Source: Cryobacterium frigoriphilum | GTDB taxonomy: Bacteria > Actinomycetota > Actinomycetes > Actinomycetales > Microbacteriaceae | Direction: 5' to 3' | Assembly: GCF_004403305.1 (NCBI RefSeq) | Contig: NZ_SOHE01000036.1 | Span: 36,902 to 100,901, forward strand | Length of the DNA stretch: 64,000 nucleotides | Shown here: positions 1-7,148 of the stretch, one piece after another | How the letters are laid out: each line of letters opens with the position of its first letter | How positions within the stretch are numbered: the stretch's first letter is position 1 | Notes under the pieces: generated by a model | The model's database searches: none | What the model was told of the DNA's origin: nothing | What the model saw: only the letters and a program-made list of their open reading frames with translations | Program-made: the position numbers and the translations under genes

Positions 1-312
1 AACGATGATCGCCGTCGTCAGCCCGCTGAGCACGTCGACGTCGGGTCTGGCCAGGGTCGCCATGAAGCCCTGCAGGAACGCGCTGTAGGTTTCGTTGATC
101 ATGCGCTGCGACTCAGCGGCGATGGTGCTGAAGACGAGCGAGCTTTTGCCCGAGCCAGAGACGCCGGTGAACACGGTCAGCCGACGCTTGGGGATGTCCA
201 CGCTGATGTCCTTGAGATTGTTCTCGCGGGCTCCCTGCACGCGAATCACATCATGGCTGTCGGCGACAGCGCCGACCCGCTGCGGGGCATCGGTCTCGGT
301 GGCCAGGCTCAT
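1..312 (-). CDS. UvrA-like ABC ATPase, N-terminal part (gene continues beyond window)
   Basis: Only the first 104 codons are in the window; the frame is open through base 1. ATG at 310-312. The protein starts with a short acidic leader, then VQGARENNLKDISVDIP, the Walker A motif GVSGSGKSS at about residues 50-58, and a segment reading INETYSAFLQGFM followed by LARPDVDVLSGLTTAII. That combination belongs to the excinuclease UvrA family, and the last segment is typical of the shorter UvrA-like proteins, often linked to drug resistance, rather than of canonical UvrA. Canonical UvrA binds damaged DNA with UvrB; the role of the short form is less certain. It is divergent from the HdeD-like gene, with a 219-base gap. 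Confidence 0.8.
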   Translation of the reverse strand, partial: MSLATETDAPQRVGAVADSHDVIRVQGARENNLKDISVDIPKRRLTVFTGVSGSGKSSLVFSTIAAESQRMINETYSAFLQGFMATLARPDVDVLSGLTTAIIV

Positions 313-492
313 CGTGTCTCCATCTGTCGGGTGTGGCCGGATCGCCCCGGCACGGCCGGGGTTGCGGTCGGACCGGCGGGCTGCGGTCGGGCTGGCGGGC
401 TTGCCGTTCAGCTCCGGCCCGCTTCGATGATACGTCGAGTTGCGGCCGGGGTGAGGGCGTCGCCCGGCCGGGCACGGTCACCCGAACGGGGG

Positions 493-525
493 TAGCATGC
501 CCGCATAAGAAGCAGCGAAAGGAGC
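493..525 (+). promoter_or_regulatory. Probable -10 box and ribosome binding site of the HdeD-like gene
   Basis: TAGCAT at 493-498 fits the actinobacterial -10 pattern TANNNT, and AAAGGAG lies about seven bases before the ATG at 532. No clear -35 is seen. The rest of 313-492 is GC-rich and holds no convincing gene. Confidence 0.4.
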
Positions 526-531
526 AGCCCC

Positions 532-1212
532 ATGTCCAATCCACACCTGTTTGAGCCCCACGCGGGCGAGGGCACGCACCGTCTCCACACCCGTGCACTC
601 GTCGACTTGCGACTGGACCCGTCGAGTCTGTCGAAATCCGAGGTCACCGGCGCACGGATCGCGTTTGCGGTTAGTGGCTTTCTCGCTCTGGTTCTGGGAG
701 TTCTCGTGCTCGCCTGGCCCGAGGTGACCCTCGCCGCGGTGGCGCTGCTGTTCGGCCTCTACTTTGTAGCCAGCGGCGTGGTGCGCATCGTGCGCGGCAT
801 CGCCATGTCCGGCACCCTCGGCAGTCGGGTTCTGGCCATCCTGTTCGGCGTGCTCTTGCTGGTGGCCGGAATCATCACGATCCGCAACCCGTTGAATTCG
901 CTGCTCGTGCTCGGCCTGCTGATCGGCCTCTGCTGGATCGTGGAAGGCGTAGCCGCGCTGGTCGAAACAGCGCCCGACTCGAGCCGGTGGTTCGGTACCC
1001 TGCTCGGTGCGGTCAGCGTCGTGGCCGGCATCGTGGTGCTCGTCGCGCCGCTCGAGTCGCTCGGGGTGCTCGTCATCCTCGGTGGGGTCTTTCTGGTGCT
1101 GTCGGGCTCCGTGCAGCTGATGGAGGCGTTCACCTTCGGGCGCGAGGCACGTGCGCAGACCGAAAAAGTGCCGACGACGACCGCGGCACCGGTAAGCCGG
1201 GACACCGACTAA
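532..1212 (+). CDS. HdeD/DUF308-family membrane protein
   Basis: A 226-residue integral membrane protein. After a hydrophilic N-terminus of about 45 residues there are six hydrophobic segments (about 45-65, 70-92, 103-121, 127-148, 156-176, 180-201) in three similar pairs, the layout of the HdeD/DUF308 family. HdeD of enterobacteria is linked to acid resistance; the function in actinobacteria is not established, so I only name the family. The start is supported by AAAGGAG seven bases upstream. The tail is Thr/Ala-rich and polar. It converges on the S9 peptidase gene with 12 bases between the stop codons. Confidence 0.75.
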   Translation: MSNPHLFEPHAGEGTHRLHTRALVDLRLDPSSLSKSEVTGARIAFAVSGFLALVLGVLVLAWPEVTLAAVALLFGLYFVASGVVRIVRGIAMSGTLGSRVLAILFGVLLLVAGIITIRNPLNSLLVLGLLIGLCWIVEGVAALVETAPDSSRWFGTLLGAVSVVAGIVVLVAPLESLGVLVILGGVFLVLSGSVQLMEAFTFGREARAQTEKVPTTTAAPVSRDTD

Positions 1213-1224
1213 CCAGAGCGCCGG

Positions 1225-3468
1225 CTAAGCAGCGAACTCGGCTGAACCACCCCGAGGGTTTCGGTCGGTGGGCAGAAACCGGGCCCACCACTCCAGGACA
1301 ATGGTGAAACGCTGCAGGCGGTGGCGGGGGTTTCCGCTGCGGGTGAGTTCGTGGTTCTCGCCGGGAAAAATGACCAGTTCGGCCGGCACTCCCCCGCGTT
1401 TGAGCGCGGCATAGTACCGCTCGCTCTGCGCTTGCGGGCAGCGCAGGTCCTGGCTCGAGTGAATCAACAGGGTCGGGGTGCGCACCTGGGCGACATGCGC
1501 CTGCGGGCTCTGGGCCCGCATCCGTTCCGGATCGATGCCGACGTATTCCTGACCGAAGAAGTCGCCGATGTCGGAGGTCCCCATGAAGGCCTCCGGGTCG
1601 AGAAAACCACGCTCGACGATGGATGCCGCGAAACGATGGTCGCGGGCGATGATCCAGGCGGTGAGGAAACCACCGTAGGACCCACCCATGATTCCGAGAC
1701 GGCCGGCGTCAAGCGACGGATCGGCCGTGAGAGCACCAGCCAGAAAGTCGAGCACGTCGGTCTCGTCGATCGTTCCGAGGCGATGACGGATGGACCGGCC
1801 GTGGTCCTGCCCATAGCCAGCGGAGCCACGGGGGTTGCACATCACAACGGCATACCCGGCATCGACGAGGATTTGCGCTTCGTCGAGCAGCCCCACCGTG
1901 TACTGGGCAAATGGACCGCCGTGGATCGTGAGCAGCACCGGATGCGGCCCCGGGCCGGAGGGGGTCAGCAGCCAGCCGTGAACCGGGTAGCCGTCGCGTG
2001 AGGTGACGACCAGGTCGCGGGCCGGAGCGACGCCCGCTTCGCGCAGCGGGAGGGAAAAGTCCGTCAGGCGGCGAGGCCGCGCTGCCGGCCCGACAGCTGC
2101 CGGCCCCACAGTTGCCTGCCCCACAGTTGCCTGCCCCACAGTTGCCTGCCCCACAGTTGCCTGCCCCGCTGGGGCCTGCCCTGCCGCCAGCGCCGCGACG
2201 GCCAGGTCGCCGCGGGTGAGGGCGTCCTCATAGCCAAAGACCACCACATCGCCCTGCACGTCGTGACCGGTGACCACGAGTTCACGGTCGGTGATCGACC
2301 TCGTCGTGCCGTTGGGAGAAAACTGCACGAGCTGCACGGTTCCACGCTGCTGGCGATGCGCCAGCACGCTGCCGTCGGCCGTCACACTGAGACCGGCCAC
2401 GGCGTCGAACGACGATGTCTCGGGGTCGGTCAGGCGCGTCAGGGTGACCGCGCCGGGCACGCCGGTGTCGGCCAGCACGGTGTCGGCCAGCACGGTGTCA
2501 GCCAGCACAGCACCAGGCAGCACGGCGCGGTACAGGGCGGTGCCGCGGCCGACGAAATCGCGACCGTCCGGACCCACATCGGTCGCGAGCAGCACGATCG
2601 ACGCATCAGGGGCCCAGACCACGCAATCGATGCCGAGATTGGCACTCGCATCGAGCACGACCCGTTCCGGCAGGCGGGGTCCGTCTGACGCGGGATCGGT
2701 CAATATCTCGACCAGTTCCGAGCGCAGGTCTTCGTCATGCCTGGCGTGACGGGCGGAAATCGTGAGCACCCGCGTTCCGTCGGGTGAAAACGAGAGGCCG
2801 GCGTGCTCATAGTCCCCGGAACTGAGCTGACGCGCCTCGGGAAACCCGAGTGCCAGGGTGCGGTCAGCCGGCGCTCCCGCGGGGGCGGCATCCTCGACTG
2901 CCGGGGCGGGCTCCGGGGTCGGCTCGCCCCACACGTCGGGTACGGCGACCAGAAATACGTGCGTGCGCCGGTCGATCACATACCCCACGCCGTTGGAACG
3001 AAATCGCCGCGTTGTGACCCGCCGCGGCGGCTCCGACCCGGAGTCCAGACCCGGGACCGTGCCGTAGCGGCCCGGTTCGGGAACGCGGGCGAGAAACCCC
3101 AGCTGGGTCGATGCCGGGTTCCAGCGAAACTCGCCGACACCGAGCGGCGCATGGGTGACCTGCAGCGGCTCGCCCCCGGCCGCCGACACCACGAACAGCT
3201 GGGCGGGCGTTCCGGGCCCGGCGCGCAGGAAGGCCAGCAGGCGTCCGTCGGGCGAGAACCGGGGCGCGGTATCGCGGTGTCCACGCGTCAGGCGCTGCGG
3301 GGCGGCCGCGGTCGTTCCGGCCGCCGCGAGACCAACCATCCACAGCTGCCCGACGTAGTCATCCGACACGAAGTCGGGGCGGGTGACCGCGACGACCGCG
3401 CGGGTGCCATCGGGATGCAGAGACGGCCGAGAAACCGACCACAACAGCGGAAGGTCGGGTGCCTGCAT
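1225..3468 (-). CDS. S9 family serine peptidase (prolyl oligopeptidase/acylaminoacyl-peptidase type)
   Basis: About 747 residues. The N-terminal two thirds carry propeller-like repeats of the type FSPDGRLLAFLR and RFSPDGTRVLTIS. The C-terminal third is an alpha/beta hydrolase domain with the oxyanion region HGGPFAQY, nucleophile elbow GGSYGGF, an Asp in HSSQDLRCP and the catalytic His in PGENHEL. These enzymes cleave short peptides in the cytoplasm. I chose the ATG at 3466-3468, ten bases after the SDR stop, because an upstream start would run through the end of that gene. Spacing suggests cotranscription with the SDR. Two separate 15-bp tandem arrays in frame (2089-2178 and 2464-2523) insert Val-Gly-Gln-Ala-Thr and Leu-Ala-Asp-Thr-Val repeats in the propeller part. 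Confidence 0.85.
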   Translation of the reverse strand: MQAPDLPLLWSVSRPSLHPDGTRAVVAVTRPDFVSDDYVGQLWMVGLAAAGTTAAAPQRLTRGHRDTAPRFSPDGRLLAFLRAGPGTPAQLFVVSAAGGEPLQVTHAPLGVGEFRWNPASTQLGFLARVPEPGRYGTVPGLDSGSEPPRRVTTRRFRSNGVGYVIDRRTHVFLVAVPDVWGEPTPEPAPAVEDAAPAGAPADRTLALGFPEARQLSSGDYEHAGLSFSPDGTRVLTISARHARHDEDLRSELVEILTDPASDGPRLPERVVLDASANLGIDCVVWAPDASIVLLATDVGPDGRDFVGRGTALYRAVLPGAVLADTVLADTVLADTGVPGAVTLTRLTDPETSSFDAVAGLSVTADGSVLAHRQQRGTVQLVQFSPNGTTRSITDRELVVTGHDVQGDVVVFGYEDALTRGDLAVAALAAGQAPAGQATVGQATVGQATVGQATVGPAAVGPAARPRRLTDFSLPLREAGVAPARDLVVTSRDGYPVHGWLLTPSGPGPHPVLLTIHGGPFAQYTVGLLDEAQILVDAGYAVVMCNPRGSAGYGQDHGRSIRHRLGTIDETDVLDFLAGALTADPSLDAGRLGIMGGSYGGFLTAWIIARDHRFAASIVERGFLDPEAFMGTSDIGDFFGQEYVGIDPERMRAQSPQAHVAQVRTPTLLIHSSQDLRCPQAQSERYYAALKRGGVPAELVIFPGENHELTRSGNPRHRLQRFTIVLEWWARFLPTDRNPRGGSAEFAA
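2089..2178. repeat. 15-bp in-frame minisatellite in the S9 peptidase gene
   Basis: Four perfect copies of CCCCACAGTTGCCTG lie at 2104-2163, with diverged copies at 2089-2103 and 2164-2178. Read on the minus strand each unit encodes five residues (V-G-Q-A-T), so copy-number change keeps the frame. Confidence 0.95.
2464..2523. repeat. Second 15-bp in-frame minisatellite in the S9 peptidase gene
   Basis: Units GGTGTCGGCCAGCAC at 2464-2478 and 2479-2493, a one-base variant at 2494-2508 and a degenerate unit at 2509-2523. They encode L-A-D-T-V repeats on the minus strand. The unit is unrelated to the array at 2089-2178. Confidence 0.9.
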
Positions 3469-3478
3469 CCGGTGCCGG

Positions 3479-4243
3479 CTAACCGAGGGTGAAGTCGGAG
3501 GTGTCCCCGACGTAGCGGGTGTGATTCTCGGGTACGGGTTCCACCGCAGCCAGCGCAATCTCCGCGGCGAACTCGCTCACGTTGTAAAGACGACCGGCGG
3601 AATCCTTACGGGCACTGATCGCGCCAGGGTTCGCCCGTTCCAGCAGGGTCGCCGTGATGGTTCCCTCAATCATGTCCCCGGACACGACGACGAACTCGAT
3701 CTGCGCCGCGTCCAGCTGCGGGACGAGGGCGCGCAGCGCGTCTTCCCCGGCGCGCTTGCTGCGGGCGACCGGCTCGTATTCGGGCATGGTCGGAGTCGAG
3801 GCGATGAAGTGCGCCTGGTGGCTGGTCACGAAGACCACGCGGGCCCCAGCGCTCAGCACCGGAACGGCCCGGGTCAGCAGGTTGACCTGCGCATCACGGT
3901 TGAGCATCATCGCGTAGTCGGCAGCCATACCGCTCTCCATGCCACCGGAGGCATTCATCACCAGCAGGTCGAGGCCGCCAAATTCGGCGGTGATGGTGTC
4001 GAACATCGCGGATACCGAGTCGGCATCGGTGAGGTCGGCGCCGACGGTGATGGCCGTGCCTCCGGCGGCACGGATGCTCTCGGCCAGTTTCACCGCGCGT
4101 GCCTCTTTATTGCGAAAATTAATGACCACCCGCGCGCCGGCGGCAGCGAAGTAGGCCACCGTGTCGGCACCGATCCCCCGGGACGAACCGGTGACGAGCA
4201 CCCGCTTGCCATCGAGGGATCCAGCTGCCAGTGGGTTGCTCAC
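3479..4243 (-). CDS. SDR family NAD(P)-dependent oxidoreductase
   Basis: 254 residues with a Rossmann fold: cofactor motif TGSSRGIGA near residue 20 and the NASG motif that replaces NNAG in many SDRs. The active-site region is unusual: the usual Y-x3-K is read here as YEPVARSK, so Tyr and Lys are seven positions apart. The start is the GTG at 4241-4243, preceded by GAAGGAG; a longer reading from 4330 lacks such a site and adds a non-SDR stretch. It sits ten bases upstream of the S9 peptidase gene on the same strand. Substrate unknown. Confidence 0.75.
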   Translation of the reverse strand: MSNPLAAGSLDGKRVLVTGSSRGIGADTVAYFAAAGARVVINFRNKEARAVKLAESIRAAGGTAITVGADLTDADSVSAMFDTITAEFGGLDLLVMNASGGMESGMAADYAMMLNRDAQVNLLTRAVPVLSAGARVVFVTSHQAHFIASTPTMPEYEPVARSKRAGEDALRALVPQLDAAQIEFVVVSGDMIEGTITATLLERANPGAISARKDSAGRLYNVSEFAAEIALAAVEPVPENHTRYVGDTSDFTLG

Positions 4244-4387
4244 GCGTGCTCCTTCAGGGGTCAAAGTATCTGCGGCCGTCGAGACGGCCGCCCCCGACCC
4301 TACCAAGAAGCACGTCGATTTGTGTCCCACCGGCTGATTTGCGGCTCACCTGCTAGTTTGAGGAGGGAACCAACGGAAGGTGACGTA

Positions 4388-4888
4388 ATGGTCGATCTGA
4401 CGGCATACCTCTGGATTGCCTGGCTCGTGCTGATTCTGGTCTTCGTGATCATCGAGCTTCTGAGCCTCGAATTCACCTTTCTCATGCTGTCCATCGGCAG
4501 CCTCGGCGGCCTCGGCGCGAACCTTCTGGGGCTCGACTGGTGGCTGCAGATCGTCGTCGCGGCCGTGCTCTCGATGCTGCTGATCCTCACGATCAGGCCC
4601 GTTCTCTTGCGCGCCATGCGGCGCGGAGAGGACCCGGCCCGCAGCAACGTCGACGCCCTGATCGGCATGGCCGGCCGGGTCATGTCGACCATCAACGACG
4701 CCGGCGGGCTCGTGAAGCTCTCCAACGGTGAAACGTGGTCGGCCCGGTTGTCCCCCGCCACCGCGCTGCGCACCGTGGAACCGGGAGCGCCCGTCGCTGT
4801 TGCGGCCATCGACGGTTCCATCGCCATCGTTACTCCCACGACCGTTACCCCCGCGGATTCCTCGGAAAGGACCCAGCCCCATGCTTGA
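4388..4888 (+). CDS. NfeD family membrane protein
   Basis: 166 residues. Two or three hydrophobic segments in the first 80 residues (starting LWIAWLVLILVFVIIELLS) are followed by an OB-fold-like domain (about 95-150) with the NfeD signature region LIGMAGRVMSTI. Start is the ATG at 4388 with GGAAGG seven bases upstream. The last eight bases overlap the start of the SPFH gene, so the two are translationally coupled. NfeD proteins pair with SPFH/stomatin-like proteins in membrane quality control; the exact role is unsettled. Confidence 0.85.
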   Translation: MVDLTAYLWIAWLVLILVFVIIELLSLEFTFLMLSIGSLGGLGANLLGLDWWLQIVVAAVLSMLLILTIRPVLLRAMRRGEDPARSNVDALIGMAGRVMSTINDAGGLVKLSNGETWSARLSPATALRTVEPGAPVAVAAIDGSIAIVTPTTVTPADSSERTQPHA

Positions 4889-5861
4889 ACCGGCACAGTT
4901 CATCGGCCAGATCTTCGTGATCGCCCTCCTCGTGGTGCTGGGGGTGTTCGTCGTCGTCGTTCTCGCCCGATCAATCCGCATCATTCCACAGGGCAACGCC
5001 GGCGTCGTCGAGCGCCTCGGCAAGTACCACCGCACGCTGCTGCCGGGGCTCAACATTCTGGTGCCCTTCATCGACCGGGTCCGGCCGCTGCTCGACATTC
5101 GTGAGCAGGTGGTTTCGTTTCCCCCGCAGCCCGTGATCACCGAGGACAACCTCGTGGTCTCGATCGACACCGTCGTCTATTTTCAGGTGACGGATGCTCG
5201 CGCAGCGACCTACGAAATCAACAACTACCTCGGTGCGGTCGAGCAGCTGACCACCACGACCCTGCGTAACGTCGTCGGTGGACTCAACCTCGAGGAAGCC
5301 CTCACCAGCCGCGACAACATCAACAGCCAGCTGCGCATCGTGCTCGACGAGGCCACCGGCAAGTGGGGCATTCGTGTCGGCCGGGTCGAGCTCAAGGCGA
5401 TCGAACCGCCCCTGTCGATTCAGGACTCGATGGAGAAGCAGATGCGTGCCGAGCGTGATCGCCGTGCGTTGATCCTCACCGCGGAAGGAACCAAGCAGTC
5501 CGCGATCCTCACCGCCGAGGGTGCGCGGCAGGCCGCGATTCTCTCGGCCGAGGGTGACGCCAAGGCGGCCGTTCTGCGCGCCCAGGGTGAGGCATCCGCC
5601 ATCACGACCGTCTTCAAGGCGATCCACGACGGCGACCCTGACCCGCGCCTGCTCGCCTACCAGTACCTGCTGACCCTGCCGAAGCTCGCCGAGGGCAGCG
5701 CGAACAAGCTGTGGATCGTGCCGAGCGAGCTGACCGAGGCGATGAAGGGCATCGGCCGCGCCTTCGGCCCCAACACCGTCCCCGGAGCGGATGCGGCCAC
5801 TCCCGCACCTGCTCCTGCTGCGGCTCCCGCGACGACTCCCCCGCCGGCTCCCGGGGCCTAG
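4881..5861 (+). CDS. SPFH/Band 7 (stomatin-like, paraslipin/QmcA) protein
   Basis: 326 residues. One N-terminal transmembrane helix (about 10-32), then the Band 7 domain (RIIPQGNAGVVERLGKYHR, LLPGLNILVPFIDRV) and a long helical region with AEG repeats (TAEGTKQSAI, TAEGARQAA, SAEGDAK) typical of coiled coils that drive oligomerisation. The last 25 residues are Ala/Pro-rich. The ATG at 4881 overlaps the nfeD stop by eight bases. Expected to form membrane-attached rings with the NfeD partner; whether an NfeD protease is involved cannot be judged here. Confidence 0.9.
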   Translation: MLEPAQFIGQIFVIALLVVLGVFVVVVLARSIRIIPQGNAGVVERLGKYHRTLLPGLNILVPFIDRVRPLLDIREQVVSFPPQPVITEDNLVVSIDTVVYFQVTDARAATYEINNYLGAVEQLTTTTLRNVVGGLNLEEALTSRDNINSQLRIVLDEATGKWGIRVGRVELKAIEPPLSIQDSMEKQMRAERDRRALILTAEGTKQSAILTAEGARQAAILSAEGDAKAAVLRAQGEASAITTVFKAIHDGDPDPRLLAYQYLLTLPKLAEGSANKLWIVPSELTEAMKGIGRAFGPNTVPGADAATPAPAPAAAPATTPPPAPGA

Positions 5862-5865
5862 GGCG

Positions 5866-6639
5866 GTGGCTCGCGCGGGGTTCTTTGACGCGCCGGGGCC
5901 GCGGATCTTCGCTCACCGCGGCCTGGCGCTCGACGCCCCCGAAAATTCGCTGCTCGCCTTCGTGGCCGCGCTGTCGAATGGGGCAACCCACCTGGAAACC
6001 GATGTGCACGTCACCCGCGATGGGGTCGCCGTGCTCAGCCACGATCCTGACCTCACGGCGTTCGGCCGACCAGAACGCATCGACGAGCTCAGTTTCGCCC
6101 AGTTGGGGCGCATCCGTCTGCCGGCCGGTCAGGTCGTTCCGTCGCTGAGCGAGGCCCTCGATACCTTTCCGGAGGCCCTGTTCAACATCGATGTCAAAGC
6201 GGCGGGCGCGGTGGGACCCACCATTCGGGCGGTACGCGACAACCGCGCCACCCACCGGGTGCTGATCACCTCGTTCGCCGAGAACAGACGCCGGAACACC
6301 GTCGCCGGACTGCCGGGCGTCGCGACCTCGCCGTCGAGCACCGAATTCGCCCGCGCGCTCGCCGCGGCCGCGGTCAATTCCCGCTCGCAGACCCGTCGGC
6401 TGTTGCAGGGCTTCGCCGCGGTGCAGGTGCCGGAACGGGCCGGTGTTCTGCGCATCGTCTCGCCCCGCTTCGTGCGGCTGATGCACTCGATCGGTGTCGA
6501 GGTTCACGTCTGGACGGTCAACGACCCGGTCGCCATGGACCGCCTGCTGGCTCTGGGCGTGGACGGAATCGTAACGGATCGCTGTGACCTTCTTGCGGCC
6601 AGAGTCAAGGCCCCCAAACTGGGAATACCCCCAGAGTAG
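5866..6639 (+). CDS. Glycerophosphodiester phosphodiesterase (GDPD family)
   Basis: 257 residues. The metal and substrate motifs of the family are visible: FAHRG near residue 15, PEN, the E-x-D of HLETDVHVTRDG and HDPDL. The C-terminal part has HVWTVNDP, matching the W-T-x-N element of GDPD barrels. It hydrolyses glycerophosphodiesters to glycerol 3-phosphate and an alcohol; no signal peptide is seen, so it is probably cytoplasmic. Start taken as the GTG at 5866, five bases after the SPFH stop, so it belongs to the nfeD-SPFH operon. Confidence 0.85.
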   Translation: MARAGFFDAPGPRIFAHRGLALDAPENSLLAFVAALSNGATHLETDVHVTRDGVAVLSHDPDLTAFGRPERIDELSFAQLGRIRLPAGQVVPSLSEALDTFPEALFNIDVKAAGAVGPTIRAVRDNRATHRVLITSFAENRRRNTVAGLPGVATSPSSTEFARALAAAAVNSRSQTRRLLQGFAAVQVPERAGVLRIVSPRFVRLMHSIGVEVHVWTVNDPVAMDRLLALGVDGIVTDRCDLLAARVKAPKLGIPPE

Positions 6640-6648
6640 TCACGTCAC

Positions 6649-6674
6649 GGAAGGAAACATACAGCTTGATGGTT
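6649..6674 (+). promoter_or_regulatory. Candidate redox sigma factor (SigR/SigH-type) promoter of rbpA
   Basis: GGAAG at 6649-6653 and GTT at 6672-6674 are separated by 18 bases, close to the SigR/SigH pattern GGAAT-N18/19-GTT. A second GGGAAT occurs at 6621-6626 inside the end of the upstream gene. In Streptomyces rbpA is a known SigR target, which is why I looked here. Confidence 0.35.
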
Positions 6675-6708
6675 TACAACTGGGTAAGCATCGAGAGGAG
6701 ACCACACA

Positions 6709-7077
6709 ATGGCGGATCGCAGTTTGCGTGGCATGAGGTTGGGCGCACAAAGCCTTCAAAGCGAAGAGGGCGTCACCTTTTCACCACGAGTTAGTCACAG
6801 TTATCTGTGCGCAACGTGCGGGCGCGAGACGGTGATGATTTTCTCCGCAGAAGCAGAAGCACCCGATGAATGGGAATGCAAGCACTGCTCACACGTCGCG
6901 ACCCGGCTGGTTGACTCCAAGCCGGTCATCGTCGACCACTCGGACGAGAAGATCGCCCGCACCCACTGGGACATGCTGCTGGAACGCCGCACCCGCGATG
7001 AACTGGAGGAGCTCCTCGAGGAGCGCCTGACCGTTCTGCGCGAGCGTCGCGGTGGTCAGCAGAAGATCGGCGCCTGA
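6709..7077 (+). CDS. rbpA: RNA polymerase-binding protein RbpA
   Basis: 122 residues with the RbpA layout: N-terminal tail starting MADRSLRGMRLGAQS, a core zinc-binding-like domain with CATCGRE and CKHCSH, a basic linker, and the C-terminal sigma-interacting helix (TRDELEELLEERL). It stabilises open complexes by binding RNA polymerase and group I/II sigma factors, and is confined to actinobacteria. A good ribosome binding site (GAGAGGAG) lies just upstream. Its stop codon lies inside the first unit of a 16-bp tandem repeat. Confidence 0.97.
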   Translation: MADRSLRGMRLGAQSLQSEEGVTFSPRVSHSYLCATCGRETVMIFSAEAEAPDEWECKHCSHVATRLVDSKPVIVDHSDEKIARTHWDMLLERRTRDELEELLEERLTVLRERRGGQQKIGA

Positions 7078-7128
7078 GCCGATCGGTGCCTGAACCGATC
7101 GGTGCCTGAGCCGATCGGTGCCTGAACC
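7073..7128. repeat. 16-bp tandem repeat covering the rbpA stop codon
   Basis: Units CCTGAGCCGATCGGTG (7073-7088), CCTGAACCGATCGGTG (7089-7104), CCTGAGCCGATCGGTG (7105-7120) and a half unit to 7128. Each unit contains CCGATCGG, an 8-bp palindrome. The array starts within the last codons of rbpA and lies between the gene and its terminator. Confidence 0.95.
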
Positions 7129-7148
7129 AGGCCCGACTCACACCCGGC

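Noticed and set aside
2089..2178. CRISPR-like array
   Set aside because: Units are contiguous 15-mers without spacers, inside a coding frame, with no cas genes.
3383..4387. Upstream extension of the NfeD frame
   Set aside because: The extension is antisense to the SDR gene and lacks family similarity; a good ribosome binding site supports the ATG at 4388.
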